A stretch of 64,000 nt of DNA from Agrocybe praecox (GCA_964017145.1 OZ024841.1:4340001-4404000), one strand, 5' to 3'; positions 24,201-36,155 are shown, numbered from the stretch's first letter. A program made the numbers and translations. The notes: generated by a model from the sequence alone, not told the origin.

Positions 24201-26663
24201 GGAGCATAAGGAAGAAGAAAACCCAGACGAATCGATGGACGAAGATGAAGATGAAGACGAGCAGCTCGCTTTAGAGCTCGAGATGGAGCTCGAGATGGCT
24301 CATGAGCTCGAGCGTGAGCTTGAGTTGGAGGAGAAGGAGGAGGGTTCGACGACGGCGTCTACGCCGCGGGTTGTTGTTGAGGATGTGGATGTGGATGTCG
24401 GTCTTGGTGTTGGTGGTGGGGTTGTTCCTGGAGATAGAGATGGAAAGGAAGAGGAAGGAGAGGATGTAAAGATGTCGAGTCCTGGTCCTGGTCCTAGTCC
24501 TGATCTGGTTGTGGAACGTGGGGATAAGGAGGCGGAGGAAGCGGAGGGGGGTTTAGAGAATGAAGAGCATGAGCATGAGCACGAGCACGAGAAGGGCGAG
24601 GATGATACCCCAATATCGTCGTCGTTTCCAGGTAATGTTTTGTCTTTCTATTTCTCTAGGTACTTACTAATGAGCGTACAATATCAGGACCTGCGAGCGA
24701 AATTACGTCTGTGCCGCATTTGGTAACAAGCGAAGGAGAAACAGAAGCAGCGATGGAACGAGCACCATCCGCAGAACCAACGCCAACGACGGAACCATCT
24801 GCAGAAGCGCCAGCACCACCATCTGCACCACCAGCACCACCAGCACCAACGAAAGTGAAGCTGACCCTGAAAGACTTTGCGGCGCGTCGGAAGATGATGC
24901 GCGAGGGTATGGCTGCTGCTGGGTCGCCTGCGACGCCTGTTATGGTTACACCTGCTACGCCAGTCTTGGGTGGAACGCCTGTGGAGAAGGAGAATGTGGA
25001 GACGCAAAAGGCAGGAGACAAAGAGGAGGAAGAGGAGGAGCATGAAGATGAGGATGGAGGACATCTCCTGTTACCGCCAGCGAGTACGACTTATTCGTCG
25101 ACTGCTTCGACACCGAGGATGCGCTTGTTTGATTTGGATAGCGAGTCGTCAATGGGAGCGCGAAAGCCCACGCCTCAAGCACCATCGCATCCCCCAGCCG
25201 AAGCACAACCCCAAGCACAAGAACGATCATTCGACCCACAAGCATTTACTGCAGCAGCCACGGCGATCGTGAACGGTGCACATCGACCACCGCCCATCCC
25301 AGCACTGCCACCTTCGTCCTCGCCTATTGCGCTCGCACCGACGTTTTCGATGTCCTCTGTTTCTTCTGTTGGCGGGTCGAGTCCTGTCAGGGGGTTGAGT
25401 TTGAGTCCGATGAGGATCGATGTGGACAAGTCCGAGGAGAAGGTTGTGGAAACGAAAGAGGCCAAGTTGGAGCTGCTAGTCGAGCCTGTCGTTCCTCCTG
25501 CTGAGATAGCACCGACGACGTCATCAACATCGACATCAACACGCGAAGATGGCGAGATCGAGTCTGTCGCGGTGTCTGTCAAACACAGTCGATTCTCAGC
25601 ACCGCAAGTGAACCCGATCCCGCTCCTGAGAAGGATCCATCATCCGTTGCCCGATACTCCTCAGACTTTGAATAAGAGCTTGTATTATGATCCTCCAAAG
25701 TCAACCTCCTATGCACTACCTTTGGTGCCTGGTTTGGGTGGATTCATGGCTAACCCTCCTTCCTCCTCTACCACAACAACCACCCGCTCGCCGCCTACTG
25801 GCCCACGTTCCCTCCTCACCCCAGCGACTTCACTTCTCCCTTCCAATGGTGCATCTGATACACCTGCACCCACAGTACCAGCTCCGCCTACAGCCCCCCG
25901 TGCGCTAAGGAACCAGTTCATGAAAGACGGCGTACATCCTTACGGACAACATCCTTATTCTTATTCAGCGAGGCAGCAGCAGCAGATGCACAGTGTGCTT
26001 CATCATCATCCTTATCAGCATCATCCTCCCCCGAGTACGAACGCCTTATCCGCTCCTGGACCTGGACCTAGTATTACCCCTGTCGTCGGAGCATCGTCAT
26101 CGACATTGCCATCAGCAAACGGTAACGGCAACGGACCGTCAAATACGAGGTTCTACTCACCCGCTGCCGTTTCCGTATCTGCTTCTTCTGATCGTGGACG
26201 CGATCCGACCAGGGACAGAGAGCGCGATAGGGATAGGGATAGGGATAGAGATAGGCTAGCTTGGCGCGATAGAGATAGGGGTAGGGAACCTTACAGACAA
26301 AGGACGCGCACGCGTTCTCATACCCGCTCACTTTCTCGTTCTCGCTCACGGTCGCGGTCAAGATCACGATCTCGCAGTCGTTCGAGGGAGCGACACAGGA
26401 GCAGGAGCAGGAGTAAGAGTAAAGCAAAAACGCACCGTAGTCGGGATTCACGCTCACGTTCGCGGTCGAGGGATTATCGGGATCGGGATATGAATACTAG
26501 ACGTTATTGGCCCCCCTCGGAACGAGATCGACGGTTCTCGTCTTCTTCCGTTATGACACCTTTCGTGCGTGGTGGCGGGCCTGGGCCTGGTAGACGTGGT
26601 GCTGGACCCCCTGGTGCTGGGGCGCGTGGAGGAGGCGGAGGCGGCGCGGGTGGGTGGTACTAA
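18244..26663 (+). CDS. PHD finger and SET domain protein (Set3/MLL5-like), intact
   Basis: Model: join 18244-19392, 19453-21272, 21385-22244, 22404-23069, 23135-24631, 24688-26663; all phases agree; 2655 aa. Introns are 56-159 bp; the last contains TTACTAAT. Residues about 473-520 form a C4HC3 PHD finger (DCICGSS, ACDRCGRWCHYVC, SCWVC). A SET domain covers about 730-990, with RFVRSGCRPNAVL near 884 for the usual RFxNHxCxPN and the ending EVVLGWEWDD typical of Set3/MLL5 proteins. Such proteins read H3K4 methylation and recruit histone deacetylases; catalytic activity is usually weak or absent. The rest is low-complexity, with a KVKLTLKDFAARRK motif near 2058 and an Arg-Ser/Arg-Asp domain at about 2490-2600, ending in a Gly-rich tail. 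It is the only full-length copy and the likely parent of fragments A, C, D and E. The ATG at 18244 is the first good one. Confidence 0.85.
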
Positions 26664-27734
26664 TGTCTAATCGTGCTTGTGCTTGTGGGGTGTTTTGTTT
26701 TGTTTTGATTATATCGTTATTATTTTTTTCTTTTCAACTTTCGACGTTCCGTGGCTCTCTTATTTTTCTTTTATCGCTTTCGATATTGATATTCTTTTTT
26801 TTTTCGTATTATACCTCTCTCTCCTCTCGGACTTTTTTTCCCTTCTTCGATTCTTCTCTTCATTTCGCATCGTCCTCTCTCGTTTCCGTTTCTTTTCCTT
26901 TCTTTTCCTTTCGCGTCCCAGGCTACCTACATACGTTATCCGCTATCCATTACAGGATTCCAAGGTCCCGCTTACTTACCTTACTTATTTACTTGCTCAC
27001 TGCGTTTTTGGAATTGCATACTATGTTTTTTTCTCTCGGCTTCGCCGACCAGTGGCCGTTGTGTTTGGGTCGTGCGGATATGGATATGGCTGTCAGTGTT
27101 CAGTCGAGTCGGGATTAAGTAGTTACTTTCCTTGGCTTGGCTTGGCTTAGTATGTGCTTGGGCGCTTCACGCTTCAAGTTGAGGAATGGATGAACGAACA
27201 ATATATTTACCTATGTTGATTGATTCAGAACGAACGAACGTTGTTTCAGGATGGTCTTTCCTTACTCCTACTCCCTACTCTTGAACAGCTTGAGCTTGAA
27301 GCAAGGTATTCGCCTCGCTTAAGTGTACATCGATTCGATTTGGGTAGGTGGGTGGGTAGGTAGGTCAATATGTTCGATCGAACGTGTTACAGAGAAACAG
27401 ATAGAAAAAAAAAATGTGAACCGATACTGAAATATGGCGCGGCGGTCACAGGTTTAGTAACAAATTGAAGACGTAGGTCGAACAAAAAACCCATCGTCGT
27501 GAAGTTGGATGGATGGGAAAAAGAGGCATCCTTTTGGATAAGGCTGTCTGTGTTCTTCGTTTGGATATGGATGGTATGGATTAATGGATGTCAATGACAC
27601 CGTCAAGGTTGGGATTAATATTAAATGCTTACTCGCTTACTTACTTTGGCTTGGGCGCTTAAGGAACAGTGATATATATGATACCCTTGAATGAATCTCG
27701 AGCGGTGGGTCATGGTGCCACCTGGTGTGTGCTA
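26664..27734 (+). other. 3' UTR of the SET gene and duplicated downstream DNA
   Basis: No gene. The T-rich region 26690-27180 is the 3' UTR, also preserved after fragments C (35491 on) and E (49998 on) and twice around fragment A. The conserved CCCAGGCTA...ATACGTTATCCGCTATCC core lies near 26920-26950. The remainder up to the transposon has direct GGTAGGTA and CTTGGCTTGGCTTGG microsatellites and no frame. Confidence 0.55.
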
Positions 27735-28546
27735 CGGTGTTCCGGCGGTCCTTGGGACATCATCACTCCTTGGGACGTTTGGCTCTAGCTCATGCAATTC
27801 AATTCAGTTCCTCTTAAAATTTAGTACATATCTTAAACTACTTTTGACCAATACGTAGAAAAAATATTAGATTATTTGGGTGAGCCAAAACGGTGCTACG
27901 ACATCAAATACCCCAAAAGTGGGAAAATCGGTCAAATTTGCTATGGAAAACCCTGCTTAGGCTCAAATTAGGTCAATTCTATAACCAAAAAAAAAAAAAT
28001 AGCCCTGAGTGAAAGACCCTATTGTAAAAATGACGACAAAATTTGGGGATGATTGGGGGGAAAATGGGAGCAGGAGAAATGTTCGAAAAGTGGGAGATCA
28101 ACAGCGTGACAGGTATTGTTCATCTTACAGCTCTTCTTCCTGCTAAATGGAAAGTAGAGTGTGAGAGGCAAAAAGAGGGTGGTACCGCGACTAAAAACCT
28201 ACCAAAGAAGCCTAAAAGGCCACTGAAATCAAGCCTGGAGGAAGAGCAGGAGAGAGGGGGCAGTGACGACGATGAGAGTGGGACAGATGATGAATGATAA
28301 GATTGTTTGTCACGGTTTTTGCAGAGTGTCACACGGTGTCCCAAGGAGTGAATTTGTGACAAATTTCGTGTTTTTAATGAATAATTTATTACTCCGGATC
28401 TACTGCAATTCAAGTTCTAAAAATTCTAGATTACATGTATAATATACTCATGAATTATAATATCAACTTAGAATAGAGAAATTTTAATTGTGGCCGTTAT
28501 AAACCGCGGAAAAGCATAAGGTGTCCCAAGGACCGCCGGAACACTG
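27735..28546. mobile_element. TA-flanked element with CAGTG-type ends, 812 bp
   Basis: A 25-bp terminal inverted repeat (27735-27759 against 28522-28546, one mismatch, right end reading CAGTGTTCCGGCGGTCC inward) is flanked by TA at 27733-27734 and 28547-28548. The CAGTG start and TA target are the signature of the Tc1/mariner/pogo group. A second perfect 13-bp inverted pair, related to the end sequence, lies inside (27764-27776 and 28338-28350). A frame at 28043-28297 has a Lys-rich then acidic C-terminus (DDDESGTDDE), which could be the tail of a pogo/Fot1-like transposase, but I see no DDE motif. Probably a deletion derivative. It sits between the SET gene 3' end and F5. Confidence 0.85.
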
Positions 28547-29023
28547 TAGGGAGGAAGTTGCTAATTAGGATTTTTTTCCAAGCCCAAATCACTGATACTA
28601 ATTGGCATGCGCCTGAGAAGTTGGAACTCGAACTCGAACTTGAAAGGAAGGAAGGAAGATGTTGTTTGTGGCCAGGAGAATATTGGGGTCCCAAAACTAC
28701 ATACGAGAGTATATTGAGAGAGTAAAAACTTGGAAAGCAGCAAGGAATTCATGGGAACTAGAGAATCCCCAGTAGAGAAAAGAAAACAGTTTTGGGCTAT
28801 TACAAGTGCGTGGACACTGAGTGATATGGGACGATTACTATTTTATAACCGAGGCAAATCGATCTAAGGTATTCTTATCACCCCGAGATTTTCAGCCCGA
28901 AACGATTCTCCACTTATAATATCGGACACTTGGCATCCCCGATTTCTCACGAGTCTAAACCCCGCAGAGGTGCCAGCCCATCGTAGGTACTAACATTGAA
29001 CTTAACGCCGATTCCGTGCTTAC
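28547..29023. other. Upstream flank of F5
   Basis: No gene. From 28866 to the start codon it matches the F6 upstream region (35979-36155), including AAGGTATTCTTATCA and the GTGCCAGCCCATCGTAGGTA segment just before the start. Confidence 0.55.
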
Positions 29024-30652
29024 ATGCCTTCCGTCGAGTCACCAATTTCAACCGTCGGGGACGACATTCTATGGAATATATTCAATGTTATAGCGTCTGT
29101 AAAGCCAGAGCGACTCACTCGTGAAGAAAAACCCCTCACAACGATAAGAAAATCCTCGCAAGTCTGTCTCGGTTGGAGACACTTGGTCCTGGAGTCGTCG
29201 TCATTGTGGGGAGGGATGATTGATATGGACATTATAGGTCAAAGTCCTGAAGAGTGGGGCAATCTAATCATGAGCAGGACCAAAGAGGCACCCTTACGCG
29301 TATACGGCTTGGTTCACGGGGATCGCGAAAGGACACGACGGTTTTTCAATGCTCTGTTGCCCAGTAACTGGCATCGGATTTGGGAGATTGACATCCTGGT
29401 AACCTCTTACCAGAGATTTGATCGTCAAATATGGAGCGTGTTTTGGGAACGACCCGCTGTAAACCTCGAGCACTTGTCGGTCACAATAGAAACCCAAATA
29501 CCTTCAAGTTGGTTTAGGCCGGTAAACGCAGACGAAAAAGGTCGTCTCCTTTTCGGCGATTGTGCACCCAAATTGAGGACATTCAAGTTCTTGGAGATCA
29601 ACTTCCCATCCGAGGCATCGTGGGTACACGGATTGCGTAAACTCACACTCTGTGCACAACGTTCACCCTCTAAAGTGGTCGATATTGTGTCTCGAGTCCA
29701 GCATTTGGAAGCTCTTCATTTTCATGACCACGCTCCCTGCGATCATACCCACACATCGCTTTCTGCTCAATTGAGGCAAATTAGCCTTCCCTTTCTTCGC
29801 CAGCTCTATATTTGCTCATCACTGCAGACCTCTCTGGCTTTATTATGTCTTCTTTCATTTCCGGGAGATGCGCTCCGGGAGATGCATGTAATTGCGCCCG
29901 ACCACTTTAGACGACGGCGCCGTGCCCGTCTTGAAGACATCGAATCATTTATCTCCATCATCCGTACATATTTCCGAAGATTTCTCGCATTTAATGATGT
30001 AACATCGCTCGACATCTTTATGCACGAAACTTCGATGGGCCTTTCACTCGAAGCTTACGAATTCAATCACGACCATCGCTTTTCACTGCCTCCCCTTTAT
30101 ATTCTATTCAACACCGAGATCTTCCCTCCAGCTCCCACGTCTCATTTGCGGTTCGTGAGAGCCCTTACGACCTGCCCCCTTGCCTCTGTGAAGAAGTTAG
30201 TACTTTCAACATCTGACTCGGTGGCTTCTTTGATTATGGATCCCGATTTTCACACATTCCTTTTATCCTTCTCCGGCGTTGAAACACTTATTATTGAAGA
30301 CCAATTGCTGCGAAACCTCAATGCTGTGGATACTTTCGACCCTCGGGTATTTCCATTTCTCGACGAATTGAAACTGCGATCCACCAAGGAATCTTGTTTC
30401 CGCGCGCAATATTTCGATGATTTGATGCTTTTTTTGTCACGCAAGGTCGATATCGGCTATCCGGTACTAGTTCTCGATATATCAGACATAGGGTCACGCC
30501 AGTGGGAACAAGATTGGAGCTTTCTTGACTCTATTGAGGGTCTTAGAGTCGTATATAGATCCGATGTAGTGGGGGAAATTCGGGAATATCTTTGCGGCAC
30601 CGGTTCTCCAGAGGTATTGAACTTCCGAAGTCTCATCCCTAGCAACACATAA
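29024..30652 (+). CDS. F-box-like protein, 542 aa, copy F5
   Basis: Intact 542-aa frame. N-terminus MPSVESPISTVGDDILWNIF with one or two extra residues compared with F1/F4, shared only with F6, so F5 and F6 form a sub-group. The F-box is at 10-62, followed by the leucine-rich region. A run of about 100 bases near 30220-30325 is identical to F6 but differs from F7, suggesting recent common descent or gene conversion. It lies downstream of the intact SET gene in the same direction, as F6 lies downstream of SET fragment C. SCF adaptor role assumed from the family. Confidence 0.86.
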   Translation: MPSVESPISTVGDDILWNIFNVIASVKPERLTREEKPLTTIRKSSQVCLGWRHLVLESSSLWGGMIDMDIIGQSPEEWGNLIMSRTKEAPLRVYGLVHGDRERTRRFFNALLPSNWHRIWEIDILVTSYQRFDRQIWSVFWERPAVNLEHLSVTIETQIPSSWFRPVNADEKGRLLFGDCAPKLRTFKFLEINFPSEASWVHGLRKLTLCAQRSPSKVVDIVSRVQHLEALHFHDHAPCDHTHTSLSAQLRQISLPFLRQLYICSSLQTSLALLCLLSFPGDALREMHVIAPDHFRRRRRARLEDIESFISIIRTYFRRFLAFNDVTSLDIFMHETSMGLSLEAYEFNHDHRFSLPPLYILFNTEIFPPAPTSHLRFVRALTTCPLASVKKLVLSTSDSVASLIMDPDFHTFLLSFSGVETLIIEDQLLRNLNAVDTFDPRVFPFLDELKLRSTKESCFRAQYFDDLMLFLSRKVDIGYPVLVLDISDIGSRQWEQDWSFLDSIEGLRVVYRSDVVGEIREYLCGTGSPEVLNFRSLIPSNT

Positions 30653-31514
30653 TCCATGTTCATTTCACACTGAACGTCGTACATAAATTTTAGTAATATG
30701 GATCCCGTAGCTTTACGAGAAAGTCATTCTACGAAAAGTCAGTTCGCGACTACAATTATACTGAGAACCTTTAAGTGATTTGATACAAGAACCAAGTTCG
30801 AACATAAGTATTGTCCCCCCGTATGTGATCTTCTTCGCAGTTGTGCTCAACCAATACCCTGAGCCGTCCGCCAACAAGCGTAGGTTAAGAATGACGCAAA
30901 TTATGATAAATGGCTTAGTTCATAGCTTTCTATCGATGGGCAGAGTCCAGCGGATGTCGCAATTTGAATTTTTGGGTTTTACGCGCTTGCAGCGTTCGGC
31001 CGTTGCCGCAGATCACGGGATTGTGCGATGGTCCATTAAATTTGAATCGTCGCGTACCCATGTTTCTTTCCTTTACCCGCAAAGACCTGTTTTACATCAG
31101 TCTGCTCACGTTGATTCACTAGGAGCACCAACATGAACCGTTTTCTGGTCCTCGCTCTCTGCTGTCCGAGTCAGAGTTATATGCGTATTTTCTAAACCAT
31201 TTAATTTCCGTTCCACATCCCCGACTTCTTGCCTTCTTTTCAGATGTCATTTTCTCTCCGGCCCTTTGTTTCTTCCTCTTTTCTTCCCATCTCTTTCCCT
31301 CTCCCACTTTTACGTCTACCTCCCTGCAAGATACCCTTCTGAACGCTCTTCCCCTCACACTTAGACTGAACCCTCTTTAAGTAGCTTGGTAGGCTCATGC
31401 ACGCTGAGCGCTTTGGTCCTAAATGAAAGTTTTAATCATAATTATTTTTAAGCGCCCCTCTTCTCTTCTCCTTCTCCATTTCCTTTATTTCTCTTCTTCT
31501 CTACCATTAGTTCT
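30653..31514. other. 3' flank of F5
   Basis: No gene. About 480 bases (30653-31120) recur downstream of F6 (37794-38260) and F7 (47581-48060), including GCAGAGTCCAGCGGATGTC and CGATGGTCCATTA. A plain AT/CT-rich stretch follows, leading to SET fragment C. Confidence 0.55.
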
Positions 31515-33176
31515 AGATATGGACTTTTTGTATCGCACTTTGCATATCCATAGGAATGGGCTGCGGATTGGGGTGGGGGCGCGGCGCTGTGCGTCGGCAT
31601 CCTCGACGCCTATGTTTACGCATGTGATGGATATGGACGAGGAGAGGATGCCGTCGAAGGTGAAGATGCGGAAGCAGTGGGGACTTGGGCTTGGGCTTGG
31701 GTGCTGCTGATGTGTGGCGTGTGGGTCGTTCGGGTGAAGGACGTCCTGCTCCTGCACGCGTCGGGCTGGGAATTCGGTTAGGAAGGTACTGCGGCTCTGG
31801 GAGAGTTTGGTTCTTTTTTTTTCTCTCAAAAAGTCGTTTTCTGTTTTCTTATGAACTAACTAACTATTCTATCCTATCCATGTAGGTTCCTCAATCTCAA
31901 TGTCTGCGGCACCAGCACTGACGATGACGACGACGAGGGGAGAAGTGGCCTCACGTGCTGTTGCTATTGCTGCTACTGGTCTTGCAGTCAACGTATCACC
32001 AGCACTGGCACCTTTGGTGGTTCCTGGCTCCGAACCTGCACAACGAACACCTCATTCTCAATCTCATCCTTCCAGAACAAGGACTCGTCCAAATGGTGGT
32101 GCCGGCACCAGCACCAGCACTGACGACGAGCGAGACAATATCATCACCCCAAACTCGCACGAGAATGAGAATGGGAATGACCTCACCTATCAACGTCAGC
32201 ACCAGCACTAACGTCATCGCCTATGCTGCGAGCAGTCATACCAGCACCAGCACCAGCACCGTCATTGTCAATGCCAGCCATACCAACAACCATACCAACA
32301 ACACCAGCAGCCATACCATCATCGTCAACGACAACGATGGCCTTACCAACATCAAGAACCGCCTCTCCCCTCGTAGGATTCGAGAACCTCTCGATACTCT
32401 CGCCTGCGTTGGGTCTGGAAGCGAATTCGATTTGAAGGAAGAGAGTGCGGATGGTGCAGGTACGGGTGCGCTCATGGATGTGGATGTGGGTGCAGGTATG
32501 GATGTGGATGTGGATGTCGGTATGGGACACGAAGGCGAAGATGCTGATGAGGCGCGAGCAAAGGAGGAAGAGGCGGTGTGCAGAACGCAAACGCAAACGA
32601 GAAGCCCTGCACCGTTCCAGTCCCAGCCCCTATCAGCAGGAGGAGGAGGAGCAGGATGGAGCCATCTCAAGAGACACAGTCTCGTCGCCGCCTCTTCTTC
32701 GCCATTGCGGTTGCCTTCGATGATGCCGTTGATCCTCGCTTCTACGTCTGCATGGGTGCTGATGATGATGGACCTCCGTCTCAGGTTCAGGTTCGATCTT
32801 TGCCTGGATGTGGATGTGGATCGGCGCCTGAGCACAAGGACGACGGCATGAAGAAGATCAAAGATGAAGTTGAAGATGAAGAGGCGGGGCTTAAGCATAA
32901 TGATAATGATAACGATAACGCGGAGGAGACGGAAGGAAATCCAGACGAATCAATGGACGAAGATGAAGACGAAGACGAGCAGCGGCAACAAGCGAAGCAG
33001 AACCAGAACCAGGGACGGAACCAGCAGCAACGACGGAATCAGTAGCAACGACGGAATCAGTAGCAACGACGGAGCCAACACCAACGACGGAACCATCTGC
33101 AGAACCACCACCACCACCACCACCACCACCACCGAAAAAAGTGAAGCTAACCCTGAAAGACTTTGCTGTTTAACAG

Positions 33177-33527
33177 GTGATGGACGCACTACCGAACACG
33201 AACCTCATGTGGAAGCACCCGAAATTGAAGACGCCCACGCGACAGCCACTGACGGCCCCTTAAAAAAAACGACTTCGTCTTATGCACCAAAGTATGTATA
33301 TTTCTTCTGTCGAACTCTAGCGCTAATACCTTTTCAGGAATATGTACTACAAAGAATATCTCAAAACACATCCAGCATTAACCGTAAAGGCATTCGAAGA
33401 GCGTTGGAATAGTCTTCCTAAAGAGGAAATCAAGCGCTGGAATAAATTGAGTAAAGAAGCAAAGGTTGCCGGGGCTGCAGTTGGTGGTCTCGATAACAAC
33501 GACGATCAAGTTATGCAGCCACATTAA
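33177..33527 (+). CDS. HMG-box-like gene fragment embedded in SET copy C
   Basis: Two exons, 33177-33291 and 33338-33527, joined by a 46-bp intron (GTATGT...TTTTCAG) with matching phase. The second exon reads NMYYKEYLKTHPALTVKAF, then EERWNSLPKEEIKRW and NKLSKEAK: the middle and last helices of an HMG box. The first exon ends KKTTSSYAPK, in the place of the usual KKPLSAY start. HMG boxes bind and bend DNA. A splice-acceptor-like TTTAACAG directly precedes the first exon, so upstream exons of the donor gene are missing and SET-derived sequence stands in their place. A stop (TAA) closes it at 33525-33527. Origin and expression are unknown; the piece is about 90 codons. Confidence 0.6.
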
Positions 33528-34125
33528 CCGGTATTTCCCTTGCTACAAATTGTCTCCGTCAATCGAACTCCGTCTTTGCTTCCTTACCACAGCTTTCTCT
33601 ATCTTGGCGACGTTTCGGTTATATCTTGGAAGTTTATTATGTCCTGAGACTTGCTTTCTCCTCCGACATAATCTTGCTCTGCTTATCTCGTAAGTTTTTA
33701 TGTATTTTCTCTGGTATTTGAACTTCGAACAATTTTACGCAGATTTCATTCTCTATATCCTGCTCGACACGACACGATTCTTGTTCGACTCCGCATGTTT
33801 CATTTTGACTCTACTTACAAGGGTCTTACTCTGCACCACAGCTCGTCCTGACTCGATAATGCTATATGCTTTGGACATCCTATCTCGACGTCACTCGATC
33901 TGGCTCGAGGCCTTCGACAGGAACCTGGTTCTATCTGGCTTGATGTGGTTTGATTGTAGGCAGACTGTAGCATAGTGAGCCGCCTGTACCTATATAGATA
34001 TGGCTCAATGTGACTCGATTTTTCGTATAGCCTGATCTAACTAAGCGCCAAACGTATAAGTATATCTAATTAGTTGTATTTGTCTCTATGTGGTTCGAAT
34101 GGACTAGACAACGTTTTCACTGGGC
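33528..34125. other. Foreign DNA after the HMG-like exons
   Basis: About 600 bases without a recognisable gene between the HMG-like fragment and the point where SET exon 6 resumes. No terminal repeats or target duplications found at the two junctions (about 33167 and 34125), so the mode of insertion is not visible. Confidence 0.5.
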
Positions 34126-35490
34126 CTCAGGCCTCAAGCACCATCGCATCCCCAAGCCGAAGCACAACCGCAAGCACAAGAACGATCATTCGACCCACAA
34201 GCATTCACAGCAGCAGCAACGGCGATCGTGAACGGTGCACATCGACCACCGCCCATCCCAGCACTGCACCCTTCGTCCTCGCCTATTGCGCTCGCGCCAA
34301 CGTTTTCGATGTCCTCTGTTTCTTCTGTTGGCGGGTCGAGTCCTGTTAGGGGGTTGAGTTTGAGTCCGACGAGGATCGATGTGGACAAGTCCGAGGAGAA
34401 GGTGGTGGAGACGAAAGAGGCCAAGATGGAGCTGTTAGTCGAGCCTGTCGTTCCTCCTGCTGAGATAGCACCGACGACGTCATCGACATCGACATCAACA
34501 CTGCGCGAAGATGGTGAGATCGAGTTTGTCGCTGTGTCTGTCAAACACACCCGATTCTCAGCACCACAAGTGAACCCGATCCCGCTCGTGAGAAGGATCC
34601 ATCCATTGCCCGACGCTCCTCAGACTCTGAATAAAAGTTTGTTCTATGATCCTCCAAAGTCAACGACATATGCATTACCTTTGTGGGGCATGGCGGCCCA
34701 CTCTGCTGCAGTGCCTGGTTTGGGCGGATTCATGGCCAACCCTCCTTCCTCCTCTACCACAGCAACCACCCGATCGCCGCCTACCGGCCCACGTTCCCTC
34801 CTCACTCCAGCGACTTCACTTCTCCCTTCCAATGGTGCCTCTGATACACCCGCACCTGCACCCACAGCACCAGCTCCTCCTACAGCCCCGCGTCCACTAA
34901 GGAACCAGTTCATGAAGGACGGCGTACATCCTTACGGACAACACCCGTATTCTTATTCAGCGAGACAGCAGCAGATGCACGGTGTGCCTCAGCATCATCC
35001 TTATCAGCACCATCCTCCCCCGAGTGCGAACACGTTATCCGCTCCTGGACCTGGGCCTAGTGCTACCCCTGTCGTCGGAGCATCGTCATCGTCATTGCCA
35101 TCAGCAAACGGCAACAGACAAAGGACGCGGACGCGTTCTCATACCCGCTCACTTTCTCGTTCTCGTTCTCGCTCACGGTCAAGATCTCGATCTCGCAGCC
35201 GTTCTAGGGAGCAGCACAGGAGCAGGAGTAGGAGTAAGAGTAAATGAAAAACCCACCGTAGTCGGGATTCACGCTCGCGGTCGCGGTCGAGGGATTATCG
35301 GGATCGGGAGCGTGATATGAACACCAGACGGTATTGGCCACCCTCTGAACGCGATCGACGGTTCTCGTCTTCTTCTGTTGTGGGACATTTTGTGCGTGGT
35401 GGGGTGCCTGGGCCTGGTAGACGTGGTGCTGGACCTCCTGGTGCTGGGGCGCGTGGTGGAGGAGGAGGGGGCGCGGGTGGGTGGTACTAA

Positions 35491-36155
35491 TGTCTAATCG
35501 TGCTTGTGCTTGTGGGGTGTTTTGTTTTGTTTTGATTATATCGTTATTATATTTTTCTTTTCAACTTTCGACGTTCCGTGGCTCTCTTATTTTTCTTTTA
35601 TCGCTTTCGATATTGGTATTCTTTTTTTTTTCGTATTATACCTCTCTCTCCTCTCGGACTTTTTTTCCCCCTCTTCTTCGATTCTTCTCTTCATTTCGCA
35701 TCGTCCTCTCTCGTTTCCGTTTCTTTTCCTTTCTTTTCCTTTCGCTTCCCAGGCTACGTACATACGTTATCCGCTATCCATTACAGGATTCCAAGGTCCC
35801 GCTTACTTACCTTACTTATTTACTTGCTCACTGCGTTTTTGGAATTGCATACTATGTTTTTTTCTCTCGGCTTCGCTGATCAGTGGTCGTTGTGTTTGGC
35901 TCGTGTGGATACGGACAAGGAAGGATATGGATGTCTTAAGTCGGGATTGGTAACTTTCTTTGGCTTGGCTTGGCTGCTTCAAGGTATTCTTATCATCCCG
36001 AGATTTGAGCCCGAAACGATTCTCCACTTACAATATCGGACATATCATACTTGGCATCCCCGATTTCTCACGGATTTAAACCCCGCCGAGGTGCCAGCCC
36101 ATCGTAGGTACCAACGTTGTACTAACGTTGAACTTAACGCCAATTCCGTGCTTAC
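35491..36155 (+). other. Copied 3' UTR and F6 upstream flank
   Basis: No gene. 35491-35900 is nearly the same as the 3' UTR after the intact SET gene. From 35979 the sequence switches to the F-box upstream block shared with F5, ending in the CCGTGCTTACATG start context. Confidence 0.6.

Larger units (their letters stand above)
31515..35490 (+). pseudogene. SET-gene fragment C (exons 4-6), rearranged
   Basis: Second copy of the 3' half of the SET gene in the same orientation. It begins in exon 4 (DFLYRTLHIHRNGLR, HVMDMDEERMPSKVK), keeps the exon 4/5 intron and exon 5 with several frame changes, and enters exon 6 up to the LTLKDFA motif near 33166. There about 960 bases of foreign sequence, including HMG-box exons, replace about 290 bases of parental exon 6. 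Parental sequence resumes near 34130 and runs to the same stop (35488-35490). The Arg-Ser part has a stop near 35245 where the parent is open. PHD and SET are absent. The 339-aa frame at 34228-35247 is the longest intact remnant. Not expected to be functional as a SET protein. Confidence 0.8.

Noticed and set aside
26820..27150. 154- and 157-codon plus frames after the SET stop codon
   Set aside because: Phe/Ser/Leu-rich translation of a T-rich 3' UTR that is copied, without frame conservation, in the other fragments.
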